Under the pieces are notes generated by a model. It was not told the origin of the DNA, did not search any database, and saw nothing but the letters and a program-made list of their open reading frames with translations. Below, in pieces: positions 17,588 to 26,383 of a stretch of DNA of 64,000 nucleotides (position 1 is the first letter of the stretch; the number at the start of each line of letters is the position of its first letter). The position numbers and the translations under genes are program-made. The stretch covers positions 1-64,000 of the forward strand of contig CAZWEO010000014.1 of the NCBI GenBank assembly GCA_964633115.1, in the 5' to 3' direction. Origin of the DNA: B30-G6 sp964633115 (GTDB lineage Bacteria; Desulfobacterota; Desulfobacteria; Desulfobacterales; B30-G6).

Positions 17588-19519
17588 TTGAATCCGTTTT
17601 ACAAAAATCTCGCCCTTTGGCTAGTCATCACCTTGATGATGATTATGCTGTACAACCTATTCAATCCCCAAACGCAGCCCCAAACCAATATCAGCTACAC
17701 GAACTTTCTTGCCATGGTCGAAAATGAGCAGATTGCTGAAGTGGTGATTCAAGGTCAGGAACTTGTCGTTACCGACAGCAGTAGAAACCGATTTCAGATT
17801 TATGCCCCCCAAGATCCTGATCTGATACCTTATCTGCGTAGCAAGGGTGTGGCCATCAGTGCCAAACCGCCCACTGAATCTCCTTGGTACATGTCGGTCC
17901 TCATCTCCTGGTTTCCCATGATATTGCTAATTGCTGTTTGGATATTCTTCATGCGCCAGATGCAGGCAGGTGGAGGCAAAGCCCTATCTTTCGGGAAAAG
18001 TCGGGCCAGGCTTTTATCGGACCAGCAGGAAAAGGTCACCTTTGAAGATGTTGCCGGCATTGACGAAGCCAAGGAAGAGTTGGGCGAAATCGTAGAATTT
18101 TTACGAGAGCCCAAGAAATTTACGCGGCTGGGGGGGCGGATTCCCAAAGGTGTCCTTCTGATGGGACAACCCGGAACCGGTAAAACCCTGCTTGCACGTG
18201 CAATTGCTGGAGAGGCCGGTGTCCCCTTTTTCAGCATAAGCGGATCGGATTTCGTGGAGATGTTTGTGGGTGTGGGTGCTTCGCGTGTTCGCGACCTTTT
18301 TGTTCAGGGTAAGAAAAATGCGCCCTGCATCATTTTTATTGATGAAATCGATGCGGTTGGACGACACCGGGGAGCCGGTTTGGGAGGCGGACATGATGAA
18401 CGGGAGCAAACCCTAAACCAACTCTTGGTTGAAATGGATGGATTCGAATCCAATGAAGGCGTCATCCTGATTTCGGCCACCAACCGACCCGATGTTCTGG
18501 ATCCGGCCTTGTTACGTCCCGGCCGGTTCGATCGTCAGGTCGTAGTACCCTTGCCGGACATCAGAGGACGCGAAAAAATTCTCGTAGTCCATACCAAGAA
18601 AACGCCCATTGCGCCGGATGTCGATATCTTAATCCTTGCAAAAGGCACACCCGGTTTTTCTGGAGCCGACATTGAAAACCTGGTGAATGAAGCTGCCTTG
18701 CTGGCAGCAAAGCGCAATAAAGAACGTATTGATATGACCGATTTCGAAGATTCCAAAGACAAAGTCTACATGGGGCTCGAAAGAAAATCTAAGGTTATTA
18801 AAGAGGAAGATCGCAAAACAACTGCTTATCATGAAGGTGGCCATGCCCTGGTTGCACGGTTTCTGCCCTATACCGATGCGGTCAATAAAATCACGATTAT
18901 ACCGCGGGGCCGTGCGGCTGGCGTAACCTGGTTCTTGCCTGAAGAACGTGATTTTAAATACAAGGATCAGCTACAAAGTGAGCTGTCAGTAGCTTTTGGC
19001 GGTCGGGTGGCTGAAGAGATCGTTTTTAACCGTATTAGCACCGGTGCCTCCAACGACATTAAACAAGCCACCGACCTGTCCCAGAAAATGATTCGTGCTT
19101 GGGGTATGAGTGAAAAATTGGGTCCCCTATCCTACTCCAAGGAAGAAGAACATATCTTTTTGGGCAGGGAAATCGCCCAACATCGCGATTACTCAGAGGC
19201 CACGGCCCAGAAAATAGATGATGAAATCAACAATCTCATCGATACAGCCTATCAAAAAGCGAAAACAGTTCTGAACGAAAACATTGATATACTGCATAAA
19301 CTTGCCGAGAAACTACTTGAAAAAGAAACAGTCTTGGGTGCTGAGTTGGATGAACTGATAACCTCTTTGAGGCCCGGTATTGAGCTGCCCTCACAAGCAA
19401 GCGCCGAAGAAACAGCTCAGGAATCAAACGCCAAAGCTGGAGAATCAGAGACTACTAGCAATCAGGAATCAAGCGCCGAAGCTGGAAAATCAGAGACTAC
19501 CACCGATAGTGCTGATTAG
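17588..19519 (+). CDS. ftsH: ATP-dependent zinc metalloprotease FtsH
   Basis: The 643-residue membrane AAA+ protease has two N-terminal membrane segments (residues ~7-25 and ~100-120), Walker A GQPGTGKT at residue 193, Walker B IIFIDEIDAVG, the second region of homology and the zinc motif HEGGH from His415. It degrades membrane and regulatory proteins. The start codon is TTG, fixed by AGGAG 7 nt upstream. The last ~40 residues are low-complexity with an imperfect duplication (ESNAKAGESETTSNQ / ESSAEAGKSETTTD). It heads a run with folP, as in many bacteria. Confidence 0.97.
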   Translation: MNPFYKNLALWLVITLMMIMLYNLFNPQTQPQTNISYTNFLAMVENEQIAEVVIQGQELVVTDSSRNRFQIYAPQDPDLIPYLRSKGVAISAKPPTESPWYMSVLISWFPMILLIAVWIFFMRQMQAGGGKALSFGKSRARLLSDQQEKVTFEDVAGIDEAKEELGEIVEFLREPKKFTRLGGRIPKGVLLMGQPGTGKTLLARAIAGEAGVPFFSISGSDFVEMFVGVGASRVRDLFVQGKKNAPCIIFIDEIDAVGRHRGAGLGGGHDEREQTLNQLLVEMDGFESNEGVILISATNRPDVLDPALLRPGRFDRQVVVPLPDIRGREKILVVHTKKTPIAPDVDILILAKGTPGFSGADIENLVNEAALLAAKRNKERIDMTDFEDSKDKVYMGLERKSKVIKEEDRKTTAYHEGGHALVARFLPYTDAVNKITIIPRGRAAGVTWFLPEERDFKYKDQLQSELSVAFGGRVAEEIVFNRISTGASNDIKQATDLSQKMIRAWGMSEKLGPLSYSKEEEHIFLGREIAQHRDYSEATAQKIDDEINNLIDTAYQKAKTVLNENIDILHKLAEKLLEKETVLGAELDELITSLRPGIELPSQASAEETAQESNAKAGESETTSNQESSAEAGKSETTTDSAD

Positions 19520-19586
19520 GATAGCCTGCATTAGGGGCTAGTTTCAGCAGCAATTCTCACTAATCGTGATGGTGACCTACAAAGGG

Positions 19587-19663
19587 AATCAGCGACCTCC
19601 GGCAGAGCCGGAGGTATGAGGAAGGCCCCTCGAAAGGGCTGGCTCTGCCGGAGGTCGCTGATT
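19587..19663. repeat. 23-bp perfect inverted repeat with ATCAGCGAC ends, copy 1
   Basis: Left arm 19587-19609 and right arm 19641-19663 are perfectly complementary over 23 bp, separated by a 31-base loop. A run of Ts follows (GAATTTTTTC), so it may also terminate ftsH transcription. The ends, AATCAGCGACC and GGTCGCTGATT, and the inner GTATGAGGA recur in the element between nrdD and nrdG. Confidence 0.85.
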
Positions 19664-19827
19664 GGTATCAAGAATTTTTTCTTTATGTGTATTTTTTTTC
19701 ATAAACACCTATGATTAGACGATTTCTAAATGTGATCTGTCTGTCTTGTGCGTGCTGAATGTATTGACAACCCCTTAAAAAGCAATCTCGTCTGATGTTA
19801 TATGAAGAAAGAAAAAATTCTTGGTTT

Positions 19828-19948
19828 AACTCCCTTCATCAGACACCGGCGAAGGTTAAGTCAACACTGTTATCACATGTAATCCTCACCGGATCGGTAG
19901 AACCTTTTCAATTCTCACCGGCTGAGCCGGTGGCTTATGAAGGGAGTT
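19828..19948 (+). promoter_or_regulatory. Inverted repeat that could mask the folP ribosome site
   Basis: AACTCCCTTCAT (19828-19839) is exactly complementary to ATGAAGGGAGTT (19937-19948), and the second arm contains the folP Shine-Dalgarno sequence (GGGAG) just before its ATG at 19953. Between the arms are several CCGG-containing words (CACCGG, CCGGCTGAGCCGG). If transcribed as one leader, pairing would hide the ribosome site. It may equally be a mobile repeat that ended up beside the gene; related words occur at 39760-39825. Confidence 0.4.
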
Positions 19949-19952
19949 AGCG

Positions 19953-20852
19953 ATGGCGTCTTCTGAAATGGTATGGGGGCAACAGCGCCTATTATTTAGC
20001 CAACGCCCCCTCATCATGGGCATTTTAAACATTACGCCGGATTCGTTTTCAGATGGCGGACTATTTTTAGCCCCCGAGGACGCATTAGACCAAGCCGAAA
20101 AAATGGTCGCCGCCGGGGCCGACATCATCGACATCGGCGGAGAATCCACCCGTCCCTATTCCAAGACAATTGACGCTGCGGAAGAAATACGCCGGGTTAT
20201 CCCAGTGATCGAAGCGCTGGCAGGCCGGGTCCAGATACCCATTTCCATTGATACAACCAAAGCCGAAGTTGCCCGGCATGCACTGGAGGCCGGCGCAACC
20301 ATTATTAACGATATCAGTGCCCTGCGGATGGATCCCGATTTGGCAAAGGTAGCCGCAGACAAGGGTGTACCGATTATCTTGATGCACATGAAAGGCACAC
20401 CGCGGGATATGCAGCTCACCCCCGAATATGACGACCTCTTGGATGAAATTTATACCTTTTTACAAACAGCTGTTGCTGCAGCCCAAGATGCGGGTATCCC
20501 CGAATCTAAAATAATTGTTGATCCAGGCATTGGCTTTGGAAAAACCCTTGAACACAACTTAGCTATTTTAAAAAATTTGGATCGGTTCAATCAAATGGGC
20601 TTACCTATTTTGGTGGGACCATCCCGGAAAGCCTTTATTCGGAGGCTGCTCAAACCGAACCATCTGGACGACATTGATCCCTTGTCGCCTACAGTGGGGA
20701 CCGGTACGCAGGCTACCATCGCGATTGCTGCCATGAATGGCGCCCATATTGTGCGGGTGCATGATGTGGCTCAAACCCTGGCCACCTTAAAAATCGTCGC
20801 CGCTATCCAGGCTGGTGGGACTGGTGATTATAGCGAACAGAAGGACTCATAA
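19953..20852 (+). CDS. folP: Dihydropteroate synthase
   Basis: This 299-residue TIM-barrel protein has the pterin motif MGILNITPDSFSDGG near residue 27, ADIIDIGGESTRPYS, ISIDTTKAEVARHAL, IINDISALR and the C-terminal RVHDVAQTL. It joins p-aminobenzoate to hydroxymethyl-dihydropterin diphosphate in folate synthesis. It follows ftsH, with a 433-bp repeat-rich spacer, and precedes the ybbR/cdaR-like gene by 14 nt. The N-terminal ~22 residues are an extension before the first barrel strand. Confidence 0.95.
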   Translation: MASSEMVWGQQRLLFSQRPLIMGILNITPDSFSDGGLFLAPEDALDQAEKMVAAGADIIDIGGESTRPYSKTIDAAEEIRRVIPVIEALAGRVQIPISIDTTKAEVARHALEAGATIINDISALRMDPDLAKVAADKGVPIILMHMKGTPRDMQLTPEYDDLLDEIYTFLQTAVAAAQDAGIPESKIIVDPGIGFGKTLEHNLAILKNLDRFNQMGLPILVGPSRKAFIRRLLKPNHLDDIDPLSPTVGTGTQATIAIAAMNGAHIVRVHDVAQTLATLKIVAAIQAGGTGDYSEQKDS

Positions 20853-20866
20853 TTCTATTTTGACAT

Positions 20867-21820
20867 ATGCTTATAAAATTTTCATCAAATTTTATGCAAG
20901 TTTCAGATTTGAAATTATATGCGCTTGGATTCATGCTGGTCACATTTCTGTTCGGAGCTGCGCCGGAATGCCTTTTGGCTTCTGGTACAACCGAAAACGA
21001 ATCCCACATCAAAGTACCCCTAAAGGTTGAAAATCTGCCGCGGGGAACCCTGCTAACCAATCCAGTCGCCCAAGGCATTGAAATTCAGGTTCGTGGCCCG
21101 GCCGACGTACTGAGCCGCCTGGCCGACCTAAAGTTACAATATCATCTTGATCTTTCCCACCTGGAACCTGGTCCTCATACAGTTCCCATACAAATTAAAC
21201 AGCTCGATCTGCCCCAAGGATTGACGATAATAGATTTTCAACCGCAGGCCATCCCAATCAATCTGGAACGTGAAGCCCGCAAAGAGGTTCCCATAACAGT
21301 TTTTTACAAAGGAGCCCCAACGCCCGGATATTTCGTGGTGCAAACCCTGGCGAACCCGGATTTGGTGACCTTGCGCGGCCCCGAGCAAGACTTAGATAAA
21401 ATTGAATCGGTCTCTACCCATCCCATCGACGTTGCCGGGATGGCCGATTCATTTAAAAAAGAGATCGCCTTGGATCTGCCCGAAAATATAGATGCCATCA
21501 CGCTTAAAGGTCCCATTGTGGTCTACGTTGAGATATCTGAGGAAATCCAAACCAAGCATTTTAGGGCGGTATTAGTTGGGATTATTGGTTCTCAGGATCG
21601 ATGTGAAATTAGTCCCGCGTTTATTAGTATGGATATCAAAGGACCGCTGAAACTGCTGGAAGGATTGACCAAGCATCCAGACTTCAAGGTATATGTGGTT
21701 ATCAAGAACCTGAAGCCGGGGGTCTATGTCCGACGTGCAACCATTGAGCTGCCAGTAGCCACCACCCTGATCAAGGTAAAACCTGAGATATTTACAGTTA
21801 AAATCAGCCCCAAGCAATAA
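20867..21820 (+). CDS. YbbR/CdaR-like protein
   Basis: A 317-residue protein with one N-terminal membrane segment (about residues 14-37, LYALGFMLVTFLFGAAP) or uncleaved signal, then repeated YbbR-type beta domains. Each has a hydrophobic strand plus a 'VRGPADVLSRLADLK' or 'LRGPEQDLDKIESVSTHPIDV' unit; three to four such units are visible. YbbR/CdaR proteins sit outside the membrane and regulate the diadenylate cyclase CdaA, usually encoded just upstream. Here folP, not cdaA, is directly upstream, so the usual partner is missing from the locus. No strong ribosome site is seen at the ATG, so the start may be off by a few codons. Confidence 0.75.
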   Translation: MLIKFSSNFMQVSDLKLYALGFMLVTFLFGAAPECLLASGTTENESHIKVPLKVENLPRGTLLTNPVAQGIEIQVRGPADVLSRLADLKLQYHLDLSHLEPGPHTVPIQIKQLDLPQGLTIIDFQPQAIPINLEREARKEVPITVFYKGAPTPGYFVVQTLANPDLVTLRGPEQDLDKIESVSTHPIDVAGMADSFKKEIALDLPENIDAITLKGPIVVYVEISEEIQTKHFRAVLVGIIGSQDRCEISPAFISMDIKGPLKLLEGLTKHPDFKVYVVIKNLKPGVYVRRATIELPVATTLIKVKPEIFTVKISPKQ

Positions 21821-21829
21821 GCTATAAGC

Positions 21830-21985
21830 TCACAATCCCATGGACTTTTCAATTGCCGCTATCCTGTCCTGAATGGAGGCTTTCTCTTCATCTGACAGGC
21901 TTTCAGTCTCAAGACGCTTTTTAAGGCCCAGCAGCATCATTTCTTCACGATAATCTGCACAGGTATAGGGTTTTTTGGAGGACAT
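21830..21985 (-). CDS. Conserved 51-residue protein (YTCADYREEM type)
   Basis: A short minus-strand frame from an ATG at 21985 to TGA at 21830 encodes a charged helical protein with YTCADYREEMMLLGLKKRL and a downstream SLSDEEKASIQDRIAAIEK segment. I recall similar ~50-residue proteins with a Y-T-C-x-x-Y-R-E-E-M start across Desulfobacterota, function unknown. Codon pattern and the amphipathic helices support coding. No clear ribosome site is seen, which lowers confidence in the exact start. Confidence 0.65.
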   Translation of the reverse strand: MSSKKPYTCADYREEMMLLGLKKRLETESLSDEEKASIQDRIAAIEKSMGL

Positions 21986-22232
21986 GTGATTGTTCTATAT
22001 GGTCTATTAAGAGATTTGTCACAAAAATTTATTGATTGGAACAATTTAGAAAGGATCCAAGGATTCGAGGACCCCAGGGTTCAAGTGGCGGCGTTCAGCT
22101 GCAAGCTATCAGCCGCCTAATTGCCTGTCACTGGAATCCTTGACCCCTTGAATCCTCGAATCCTTTTATCATAAAAGGTTACAGCCGGTGAACACTGATG
22201 CTAAGATTTTTATGCCATCTATATGATAATCC
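21986..22232. repeat. GGATTCGAGGATTCAAG-type inverted degenerate repeats
   Basis: Words such as GATCCAAGGATTCGAGGACCCC (about 22050-22075) are answered by their complement (CTTGACCCCTTGAATCCTCG and onward, about 22138-22166), giving a potential hairpin of about 115 bases around an unrelated core. No gene is visible. Confidence 0.55.
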
Positions 22233-22892
22233 TTAAATCATCGTTTCATGGTAGATGCGATAAAACATTTCGTATTCGTTGATATTGCGCGAGAGGATTT
22301 TTTCGACATCCGCTATATTTGATTTATTGATGATCAGATTGACACTCTTACAAAAAGCCATCATATGATCCATGGTGCGGAATCGGTCCGTCAATAGGGC
22401 AACAAACATATTGCGCCGTTGCTCCATGTGCAGGCGTTCGAGATAAATCAGCACGCCATTGAGTTCTGGATCTTTGGTTCCAAAATACTCATCTACGATC
22501 ACGAGATCATAGGGTTTATAGCGAAGGCTTCGTAATGCATCCCGGTTGTCCTTGGCCTCACTGACGTGATATTCCAATAGATCAAGTGCCTTGCTGAGCT
22601 TTTCTCGATGCGTGGCATCCGATTCGCATATCAGAGCAATTTTTCCCTCTTCCTCAATAAAATCGAAGGGTTTATCATCCGACTCGTACCCGTCTTCCTC
22701 AAATCCAAATTCCGCTGCAACCCCATCTGGATCATCATCCAGGAGGGGTTCGGCTGTTTCTGGCGATTGATTCGATTTGATTTCGATTCGCTTTTTGCAT
22801 TTGGGGCAGGGAAATGAGGCTGTTTTTCCGCTAGGTATTTTTTCGTCGGCAATCTTAAATTTTGCTGAGCAGTGTTCACAGGTTATGTCCAT
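22233..22892 (-). CDS. Zinc-ribbon plus receiver-like protein
   Basis: The N-terminus (MDITCEHCSAKFKIADEKIP ... FPCPKCKKRI) is an MJ0042-type zinc ribbon with two CxxC pairs. After an acidic linker (residues ~45-80) comes a receiver-like alpha/beta domain (KIALICESDATHREKLSKAL ... YDLVIVDEYFG), where VIVDE holds the position of the phospho-accepting Asp. These hybrid proteins are found in Desulfobacterota near pilus and motility genes; this one follows the two PilT-type ATPases. The ATG at 22892 has GGGAG upstream. Upstream in-frame ATGs at 22910 and 22928 are less likely; the latter would draw its first residues from a palindromic repeat. Confidence 0.72.
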   Translation of the reverse strand: MDITCEHCSAKFKIADEKIPSGKTASFPCPKCKKRIEIKSNQSPETAEPLLDDDPDGVAAEFGFEEDGYESDDKPFDFIEEEGKIALICESDATHREKLSKALDLLEYHVSEAKDNRDALRSLRYKPYDLVIVDEYFGTKDPELNGVLIYLERLHMEQRRNMFVALLTDRFRTMDHMMAFCKSVNLIINKSNIADVEKILSRNINEYEMFYRIYHETMI

Positions 22893-22911
22893 AATTTCAT
22901 TATCTCCCATA

Positions 22912-22985
22912 ATAAAATCGTGTTCCACGATTTTATGAAACGCGACTGCGTCGCTCCGATGCGTTCAATGACACAGACCTTGTCG
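22912..22985. repeat. ATAAAATCG palindromic element, copy 3
   Basis: The 11-bp stem with loop TTC is identical to copy 2, followed by GAAACGCGAC, here with only a short GCGAC-TGC-GTCGC second stem, then CTCCGATGCGTTCAATGACACAG. It lies directly upstream of the zinc-ribbon/receiver gene and close to its ribosome site. Confidence 0.85.
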
Positions 22986-23076
22986 GTGTCTTATGATGTC
23001 AACACCACTGACTTTGTCGCCAGCTTATGATAAGCTAAAATCCCTATCCCTGCTGATAGCAACGGGGAATTCAAAT

Positions 23077-24243
23077 TTAAAGATTCTTCTCATACTCTCG
23101 GTCCATCTGCAAAGTGTCAATATCAGTTGTGGCTTCGCCTCTGGCTGCTTTAACTGTATCAATACCTCTACCGGTAACGCCCTTGCGCGATGCATAGGCC
23201 AGTGCATTTTCTTGCGTGATCAGGCCTTGTTCGTACAGACTAACCAGAAAATCATCAAAAGTCGTCATACCAAACGGTTTGCCGGCCTGCATAATTTCGT
23301 AAAAGGTTTTGCCTTCGGATTCACCCTGTAAAACAGCATCCTTCACACGTAGATTGGAACCGAGGATTTCAAAAGCCGCCACTCTCCCGCCCCCAACCTT
23401 GGGAACCAGGCGCTGAGATACAATCCAACGGATGGTGTCAGCAAGCCGTATGCGAATCTGATTTTCTTCTTCGATACTAAACATACCCAGTATGCGGTTG
23501 ATGGTCTGGCCTGCATCCACAGTATGGAGTGTCGTCAAAACCAAATGGCCGGTTTCAGCTGCACTTAAGCCAATTTCTACGGTTTCACGATCACGCATCT
23601 CCCCCACCAGAATGACCTTGGGCGCCTGTCTTAGGGCCGCGCGCAAACCACCGGCAAATGTATCAAAATCCGTGCCCAGTTCACGCTGATTAAAGGTCGA
23701 TTTCTTATGCGGATGTTGATATTCGATTGGATCTTCTAAGGTGACCACATGTACCGATTTTTTCTCATTGATCACTTCCAACATGGCCGCCAGGGATGTG
23801 GATTTACCGGAACCAGTAGCGCCCGTGACGAAGACAATGCCATTCATTTCCTCCGAAATTTTATAGAAAACTTCCGGCAATTCCATCTCTTTAATGGTGG
23901 GAACCTTTGATTCCAATTGCCGTAGAACCATGGAGTAATGTCCCTGTTGCGAAAACACATTGACCCTGAAACGCGCTTTACCTGGCAGGCTGTAGGACAA
24001 ATCGCAGGAACCACGGCTAATTAACGCCTCTGTCAAACGGCGATCTCGATTAACTATATTCATGGCCGCGATCTCAGTCTGAAACGGCGTGAGTGTTTTA
24101 ATGGGCGGACTCATATCAACCGGTACCAGTTGACCGGCACTTTCAACCTGAAGGGGTTTTCCCACCGTAAAATTCAAGTCGGACACATTGGTATGTGAAT
24201 CCAACATTCTTGTAAGCACATGATCGACTTCTTGCTTTCTCAT
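23077..24243 (-). CDS. PilT/PilU-type pilus retraction ATPase (PilU-like)
   Basis: A 388-residue secretion ATPase with Walker A VTGATGSGKSTSLAAM, the Asp box VVTLEDPIEYQHPH, Walker B VILVGEMRDRETVEIGL and the His box GHLVLTTLHTVDAGQTINRI. It lacks the long N-terminal domain of PilB, so it is a retraction-type motor of type IV pili. It is more divergent from PilT than its upstream neighbour (e.g. YQHPHKKSTFNQRELGTDF), which suggests the accessory PilU-like role. It follows the second ATPase by about 50 nt in the same direction. The ribosome site is GGGAGAGG. Confidence 0.88.
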   Translation of the reverse strand: MRKQEVDHVLTRMLDSHTNVSDLNFTVGKPLQVESAGQLVPVDMSPPIKTLTPFQTEIAAMNIVNRDRRLTEALISRGSCDLSYSLPGKARFRVNVFSQQGHYSMVLRQLESKVPTIKEMELPEVFYKISEEMNGIVFVTGATGSGKSTSLAAMLEVINEKKSVHVVTLEDPIEYQHPHKKSTFNQRELGTDFDTFAGGLRAALRQAPKVILVGEMRDRETVEIGLSAAETGHLVLTTLHTVDAGQTINRILGMFSIEEENQIRIRLADTIRWIVSQRLVPKVGGGRVAAFEILGSNLRVKDAVLQGESEGKTFYEIMQAGKPFGMTTFDDFLVSLYEQGLITQENALAYASRKGVTGRGIDTVKAARGEATTDIDTLQMDREYEKNL

Positions 24244-24292
24244 TTCAACACCTCTCCCTGTCTGGCCTTATCACTTATGGGATAAGGTTACA

Positions 24293-25375
24293 TCATGCTT
24301 CGGTAAAATCCGTCGGCGGTGCACTCAAAAGCGGGCGAAATTTTGCTTTGTCATTGGCTTTTTGATAGGCTGAGTCACCGGTAATCCAGCCTTTGTTGTA
24401 AAGTTCCATGATGGCTTCATCCAGTAATTGCATACCATACTTTTTACCGGTCTGGATCATAGAATTTAGCTGGTGTGTTTTAGACTCACGGATTAAATTT
24501 CGAACTGCCGGCGTGGCTATTAATATTTCCAGCGCCGGGCACCTACCTTTTTGGTCCGATCTTTTGAAAAGAACCTGGGCGATGATGGCACGAATACCAT
24601 CTGACAGGGTTGATCGGATCTGAGCCTGTTCGGTGGCCGGGAATACCTCCACAATACGATCAACTGTTTTGGCAGCACTGGTGGTATGCAGGGTGGCAAA
24701 AACCAGGTGACCGGTAGATGCGGCTTCTATGGCCAGTGAAATCGTTTCCAAATCACGCATTTCACCCACCAGAATGATATCAGGATCCTCACGCAAGGCA
24801 CCCCGCAAAGCAGCGCTAAAGGATTTGGTGTGAATACCGACCTCCCGGTGGTTGACCAAACAAGACATGCTTTTGTGAACAAACTCGATGGGGTCCTCAA
24901 CCGTAATAATATGGTCATGCCGGGTCTTGTTTGCCTCATCGATAATGGCTGCCAGGGTTGTCGATTTCCCGCTGCCAGTGGGTCCAGTTACCACAACGAG
25001 ACCGCGGGGCAGGCTGGATAGTTTTTTAATCACTGGTGGCAGGCCCAATTGCTCGGCGGTCATGATGGTACTGGGGATTTCTCTGAAAACAGCGCCGACA
25101 CCGTTTTTCTGCATAAAAAAGTTGGAGCGGTAGCGTGCCAAGCCTGGGATTTCATAACCAAAATCGATATCACCTGTTTCCTCAAACACCTTGATCTTAT
25201 CCTCGGGTGTAATCTCGTACAGCATGCCCCTGAGATCATCACTTGTCAGTACCTTGAATTTAATGCGTTCAATATCGCCCCGGACTCTCAGAGCCGGCGG
25301 CTGGCCGGCCACAAGGTGGAGGTCCGAAGCACCCTGCTCATGCATCAGTTTGAAAAAAGCGTCTATTTTGGCCAT
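24293..25375 (-). CDS. pilT: Type IV pilus retraction ATPase PilT
   Basis: The 360-residue length fits PilT. Motifs are Walker A VTGPTGSGKSTTLAAIID, Asp box HIITVEDPIEFVHK, Walker B DIILVGEMRDLETISLA, and the His box HLVFATLHTTSAAKTVDRIV. The C-terminal GMQLLDEAIMELYNKG matches PilT. It powers pilus depolymerisation at the inner membrane. The GAGGAGC ribosome site precedes the ATG. The pair of PilT-type motors with yggT upstream and proC nearby is a familiar grouping. Confidence 0.92.
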   Translation of the reverse strand: MAKIDAFFKLMHEQGASDLHLVAGQPPALRVRGDIERIKFKVLTSDDLRGMLYEITPEDKIKVFEETGDIDFGYEIPGLARYRSNFFMQKNGVGAVFREIPSTIMTAEQLGLPPVIKKLSSLPRGLVVVTGPTGSGKSTTLAAIIDEANKTRHDHIITVEDPIEFVHKSMSCLVNHREVGIHTKSFSAALRGALREDPDIILVGEMRDLETISLAIEAASTGHLVFATLHTTSAAKTVDRIVEVFPATEQAQIRSTLSDGIRAIIAQVLFKRSDQKGRCPALEILIATPAVRNLIRESKTHQLNSMIQTGKKYGMQLLDEAIMELYNKGWITGDSAYQKANDKAKFRPLLSAPPTDFTEA

Positions 25376-25494
25376 GGTTGCTCCTCACATTATGATGTAA
25401 TAGCTGTTTCTAAACTTACGTAACATTTAAGATCGTTATGATGTACTGTGGCACCATCTCCAGCGGCTGTTTTTATGGGAGACTGAGTCTGCAG

Positions 25495-25794
25495 CTATAC
25501 CAATGACATCGCCATCCGGTTCAAACTACTGACCAGGAAGGTTCGCAGAAAAATCACACCCATAAAAACTAAAATAGGCGAAAAATCAATCCCACCGAAA
25601 TTGACCGGAATTCGCCTACGAATAGGATAGAGAATCGGTTCGGTCGCATTATGAATGAAGCGGACAATCGGGTTAAATGGGTCTGGGTTTACCCAGGACA
25701 GCACTGCCCGTGCAATTACAATCCACATGAATACGATCAAGGCGAGATCAAGTACCTTGGCGACCGCCATCAAGAAATAACCAATGATATACAT
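25495..25794 (-). CDS. YggT family membrane protein
   Basis: A 99-residue protein of two hydrophobic segments with the YggT core (ARAVLSWVNPDPFNPIVRFI, EPILYPIRRRIP). YggT proteins are inner-membrane proteins of uncertain function, implicated in osmotic response in E. coli. They are typically encoded near proC, as here (proC begins about 590 bp away on the other strand). Confidence 0.88.
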   Translation of the reverse strand: MYIIGYFLMAVAKVLDLALIVFMWIVIARAVLSWVNPDPFNPIVRFIHNATEPILYPIRRRIPVNFGGIDFSPILVFMGVIFLRTFLVSSLNRMAMSLV

Positions 25795-26383
25795 GTAAAA
25801 ACAATGCCCTTTCAGCTACTGATTTTATTACGTAAAATTAATTACATATTGAGCCATAAGTCAAGAAATTTCATTTCCGCAGCATAGCGCTTTGGGTGTA
25901 GAATAGCGCCTAAACCTGACTTATAGGGATAAGCATGAAGGCCTGGTGCTTAGTGATCAGCTCATAATATCAGACCTGGATTAATACCATACTAATCATA
26001 GCTTTCAGAATCGTGGTTTTGGCTTGGCAGTTTGTCACAATGTATGCAGACTTTGGACCCATAAAAATATCTTGATTAATGTTGTTGCTGCCGATAAGCT
26101 ACAAAATTTGCAATGGATCCCCATGGGTAAAACCGTGGTCCCATTAAAATACCCGTATTCGCCTTCAGTTAGGCTGCGGTTATCCGCCTTATCCGTGGGG
26201 TGACATCGCGCCGTAGCAATTAACTTAATTCTTTTGCATTCATCCACGGGCATGCCCATGGTCTTCTGCGAAGGCGGATAAAATGATGAAAAGGGTTGCC
26301 AATGTTAGCATAGTTCTGGAGCAACCTTAAGGAAATTTAAGTGACCAACAGAGATATCTGCTGGCCGAACAATAGGAGCAACC
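25795..26383. other. Spacer between yggT and proC
   Basis: About 590 bp without a gene I can support. A 74-codon minus-strand frame (26035-26259) looks like chance: it has no ribosome site and no recognisable family. A 10-bp inverted pair TATCCGCCTT (about 26174) / AAGGCGGATA (about 26272) and several CCATGGG words are present. It should contain the promoters of both flanking genes. Confidence 0.5.

Noticed and set aside
26035..26259. 74-codon minus-strand frame between yggT and proC
   Set aside because: No ribosome site, no recognisable family, and the composition does not look like neighbouring genes.
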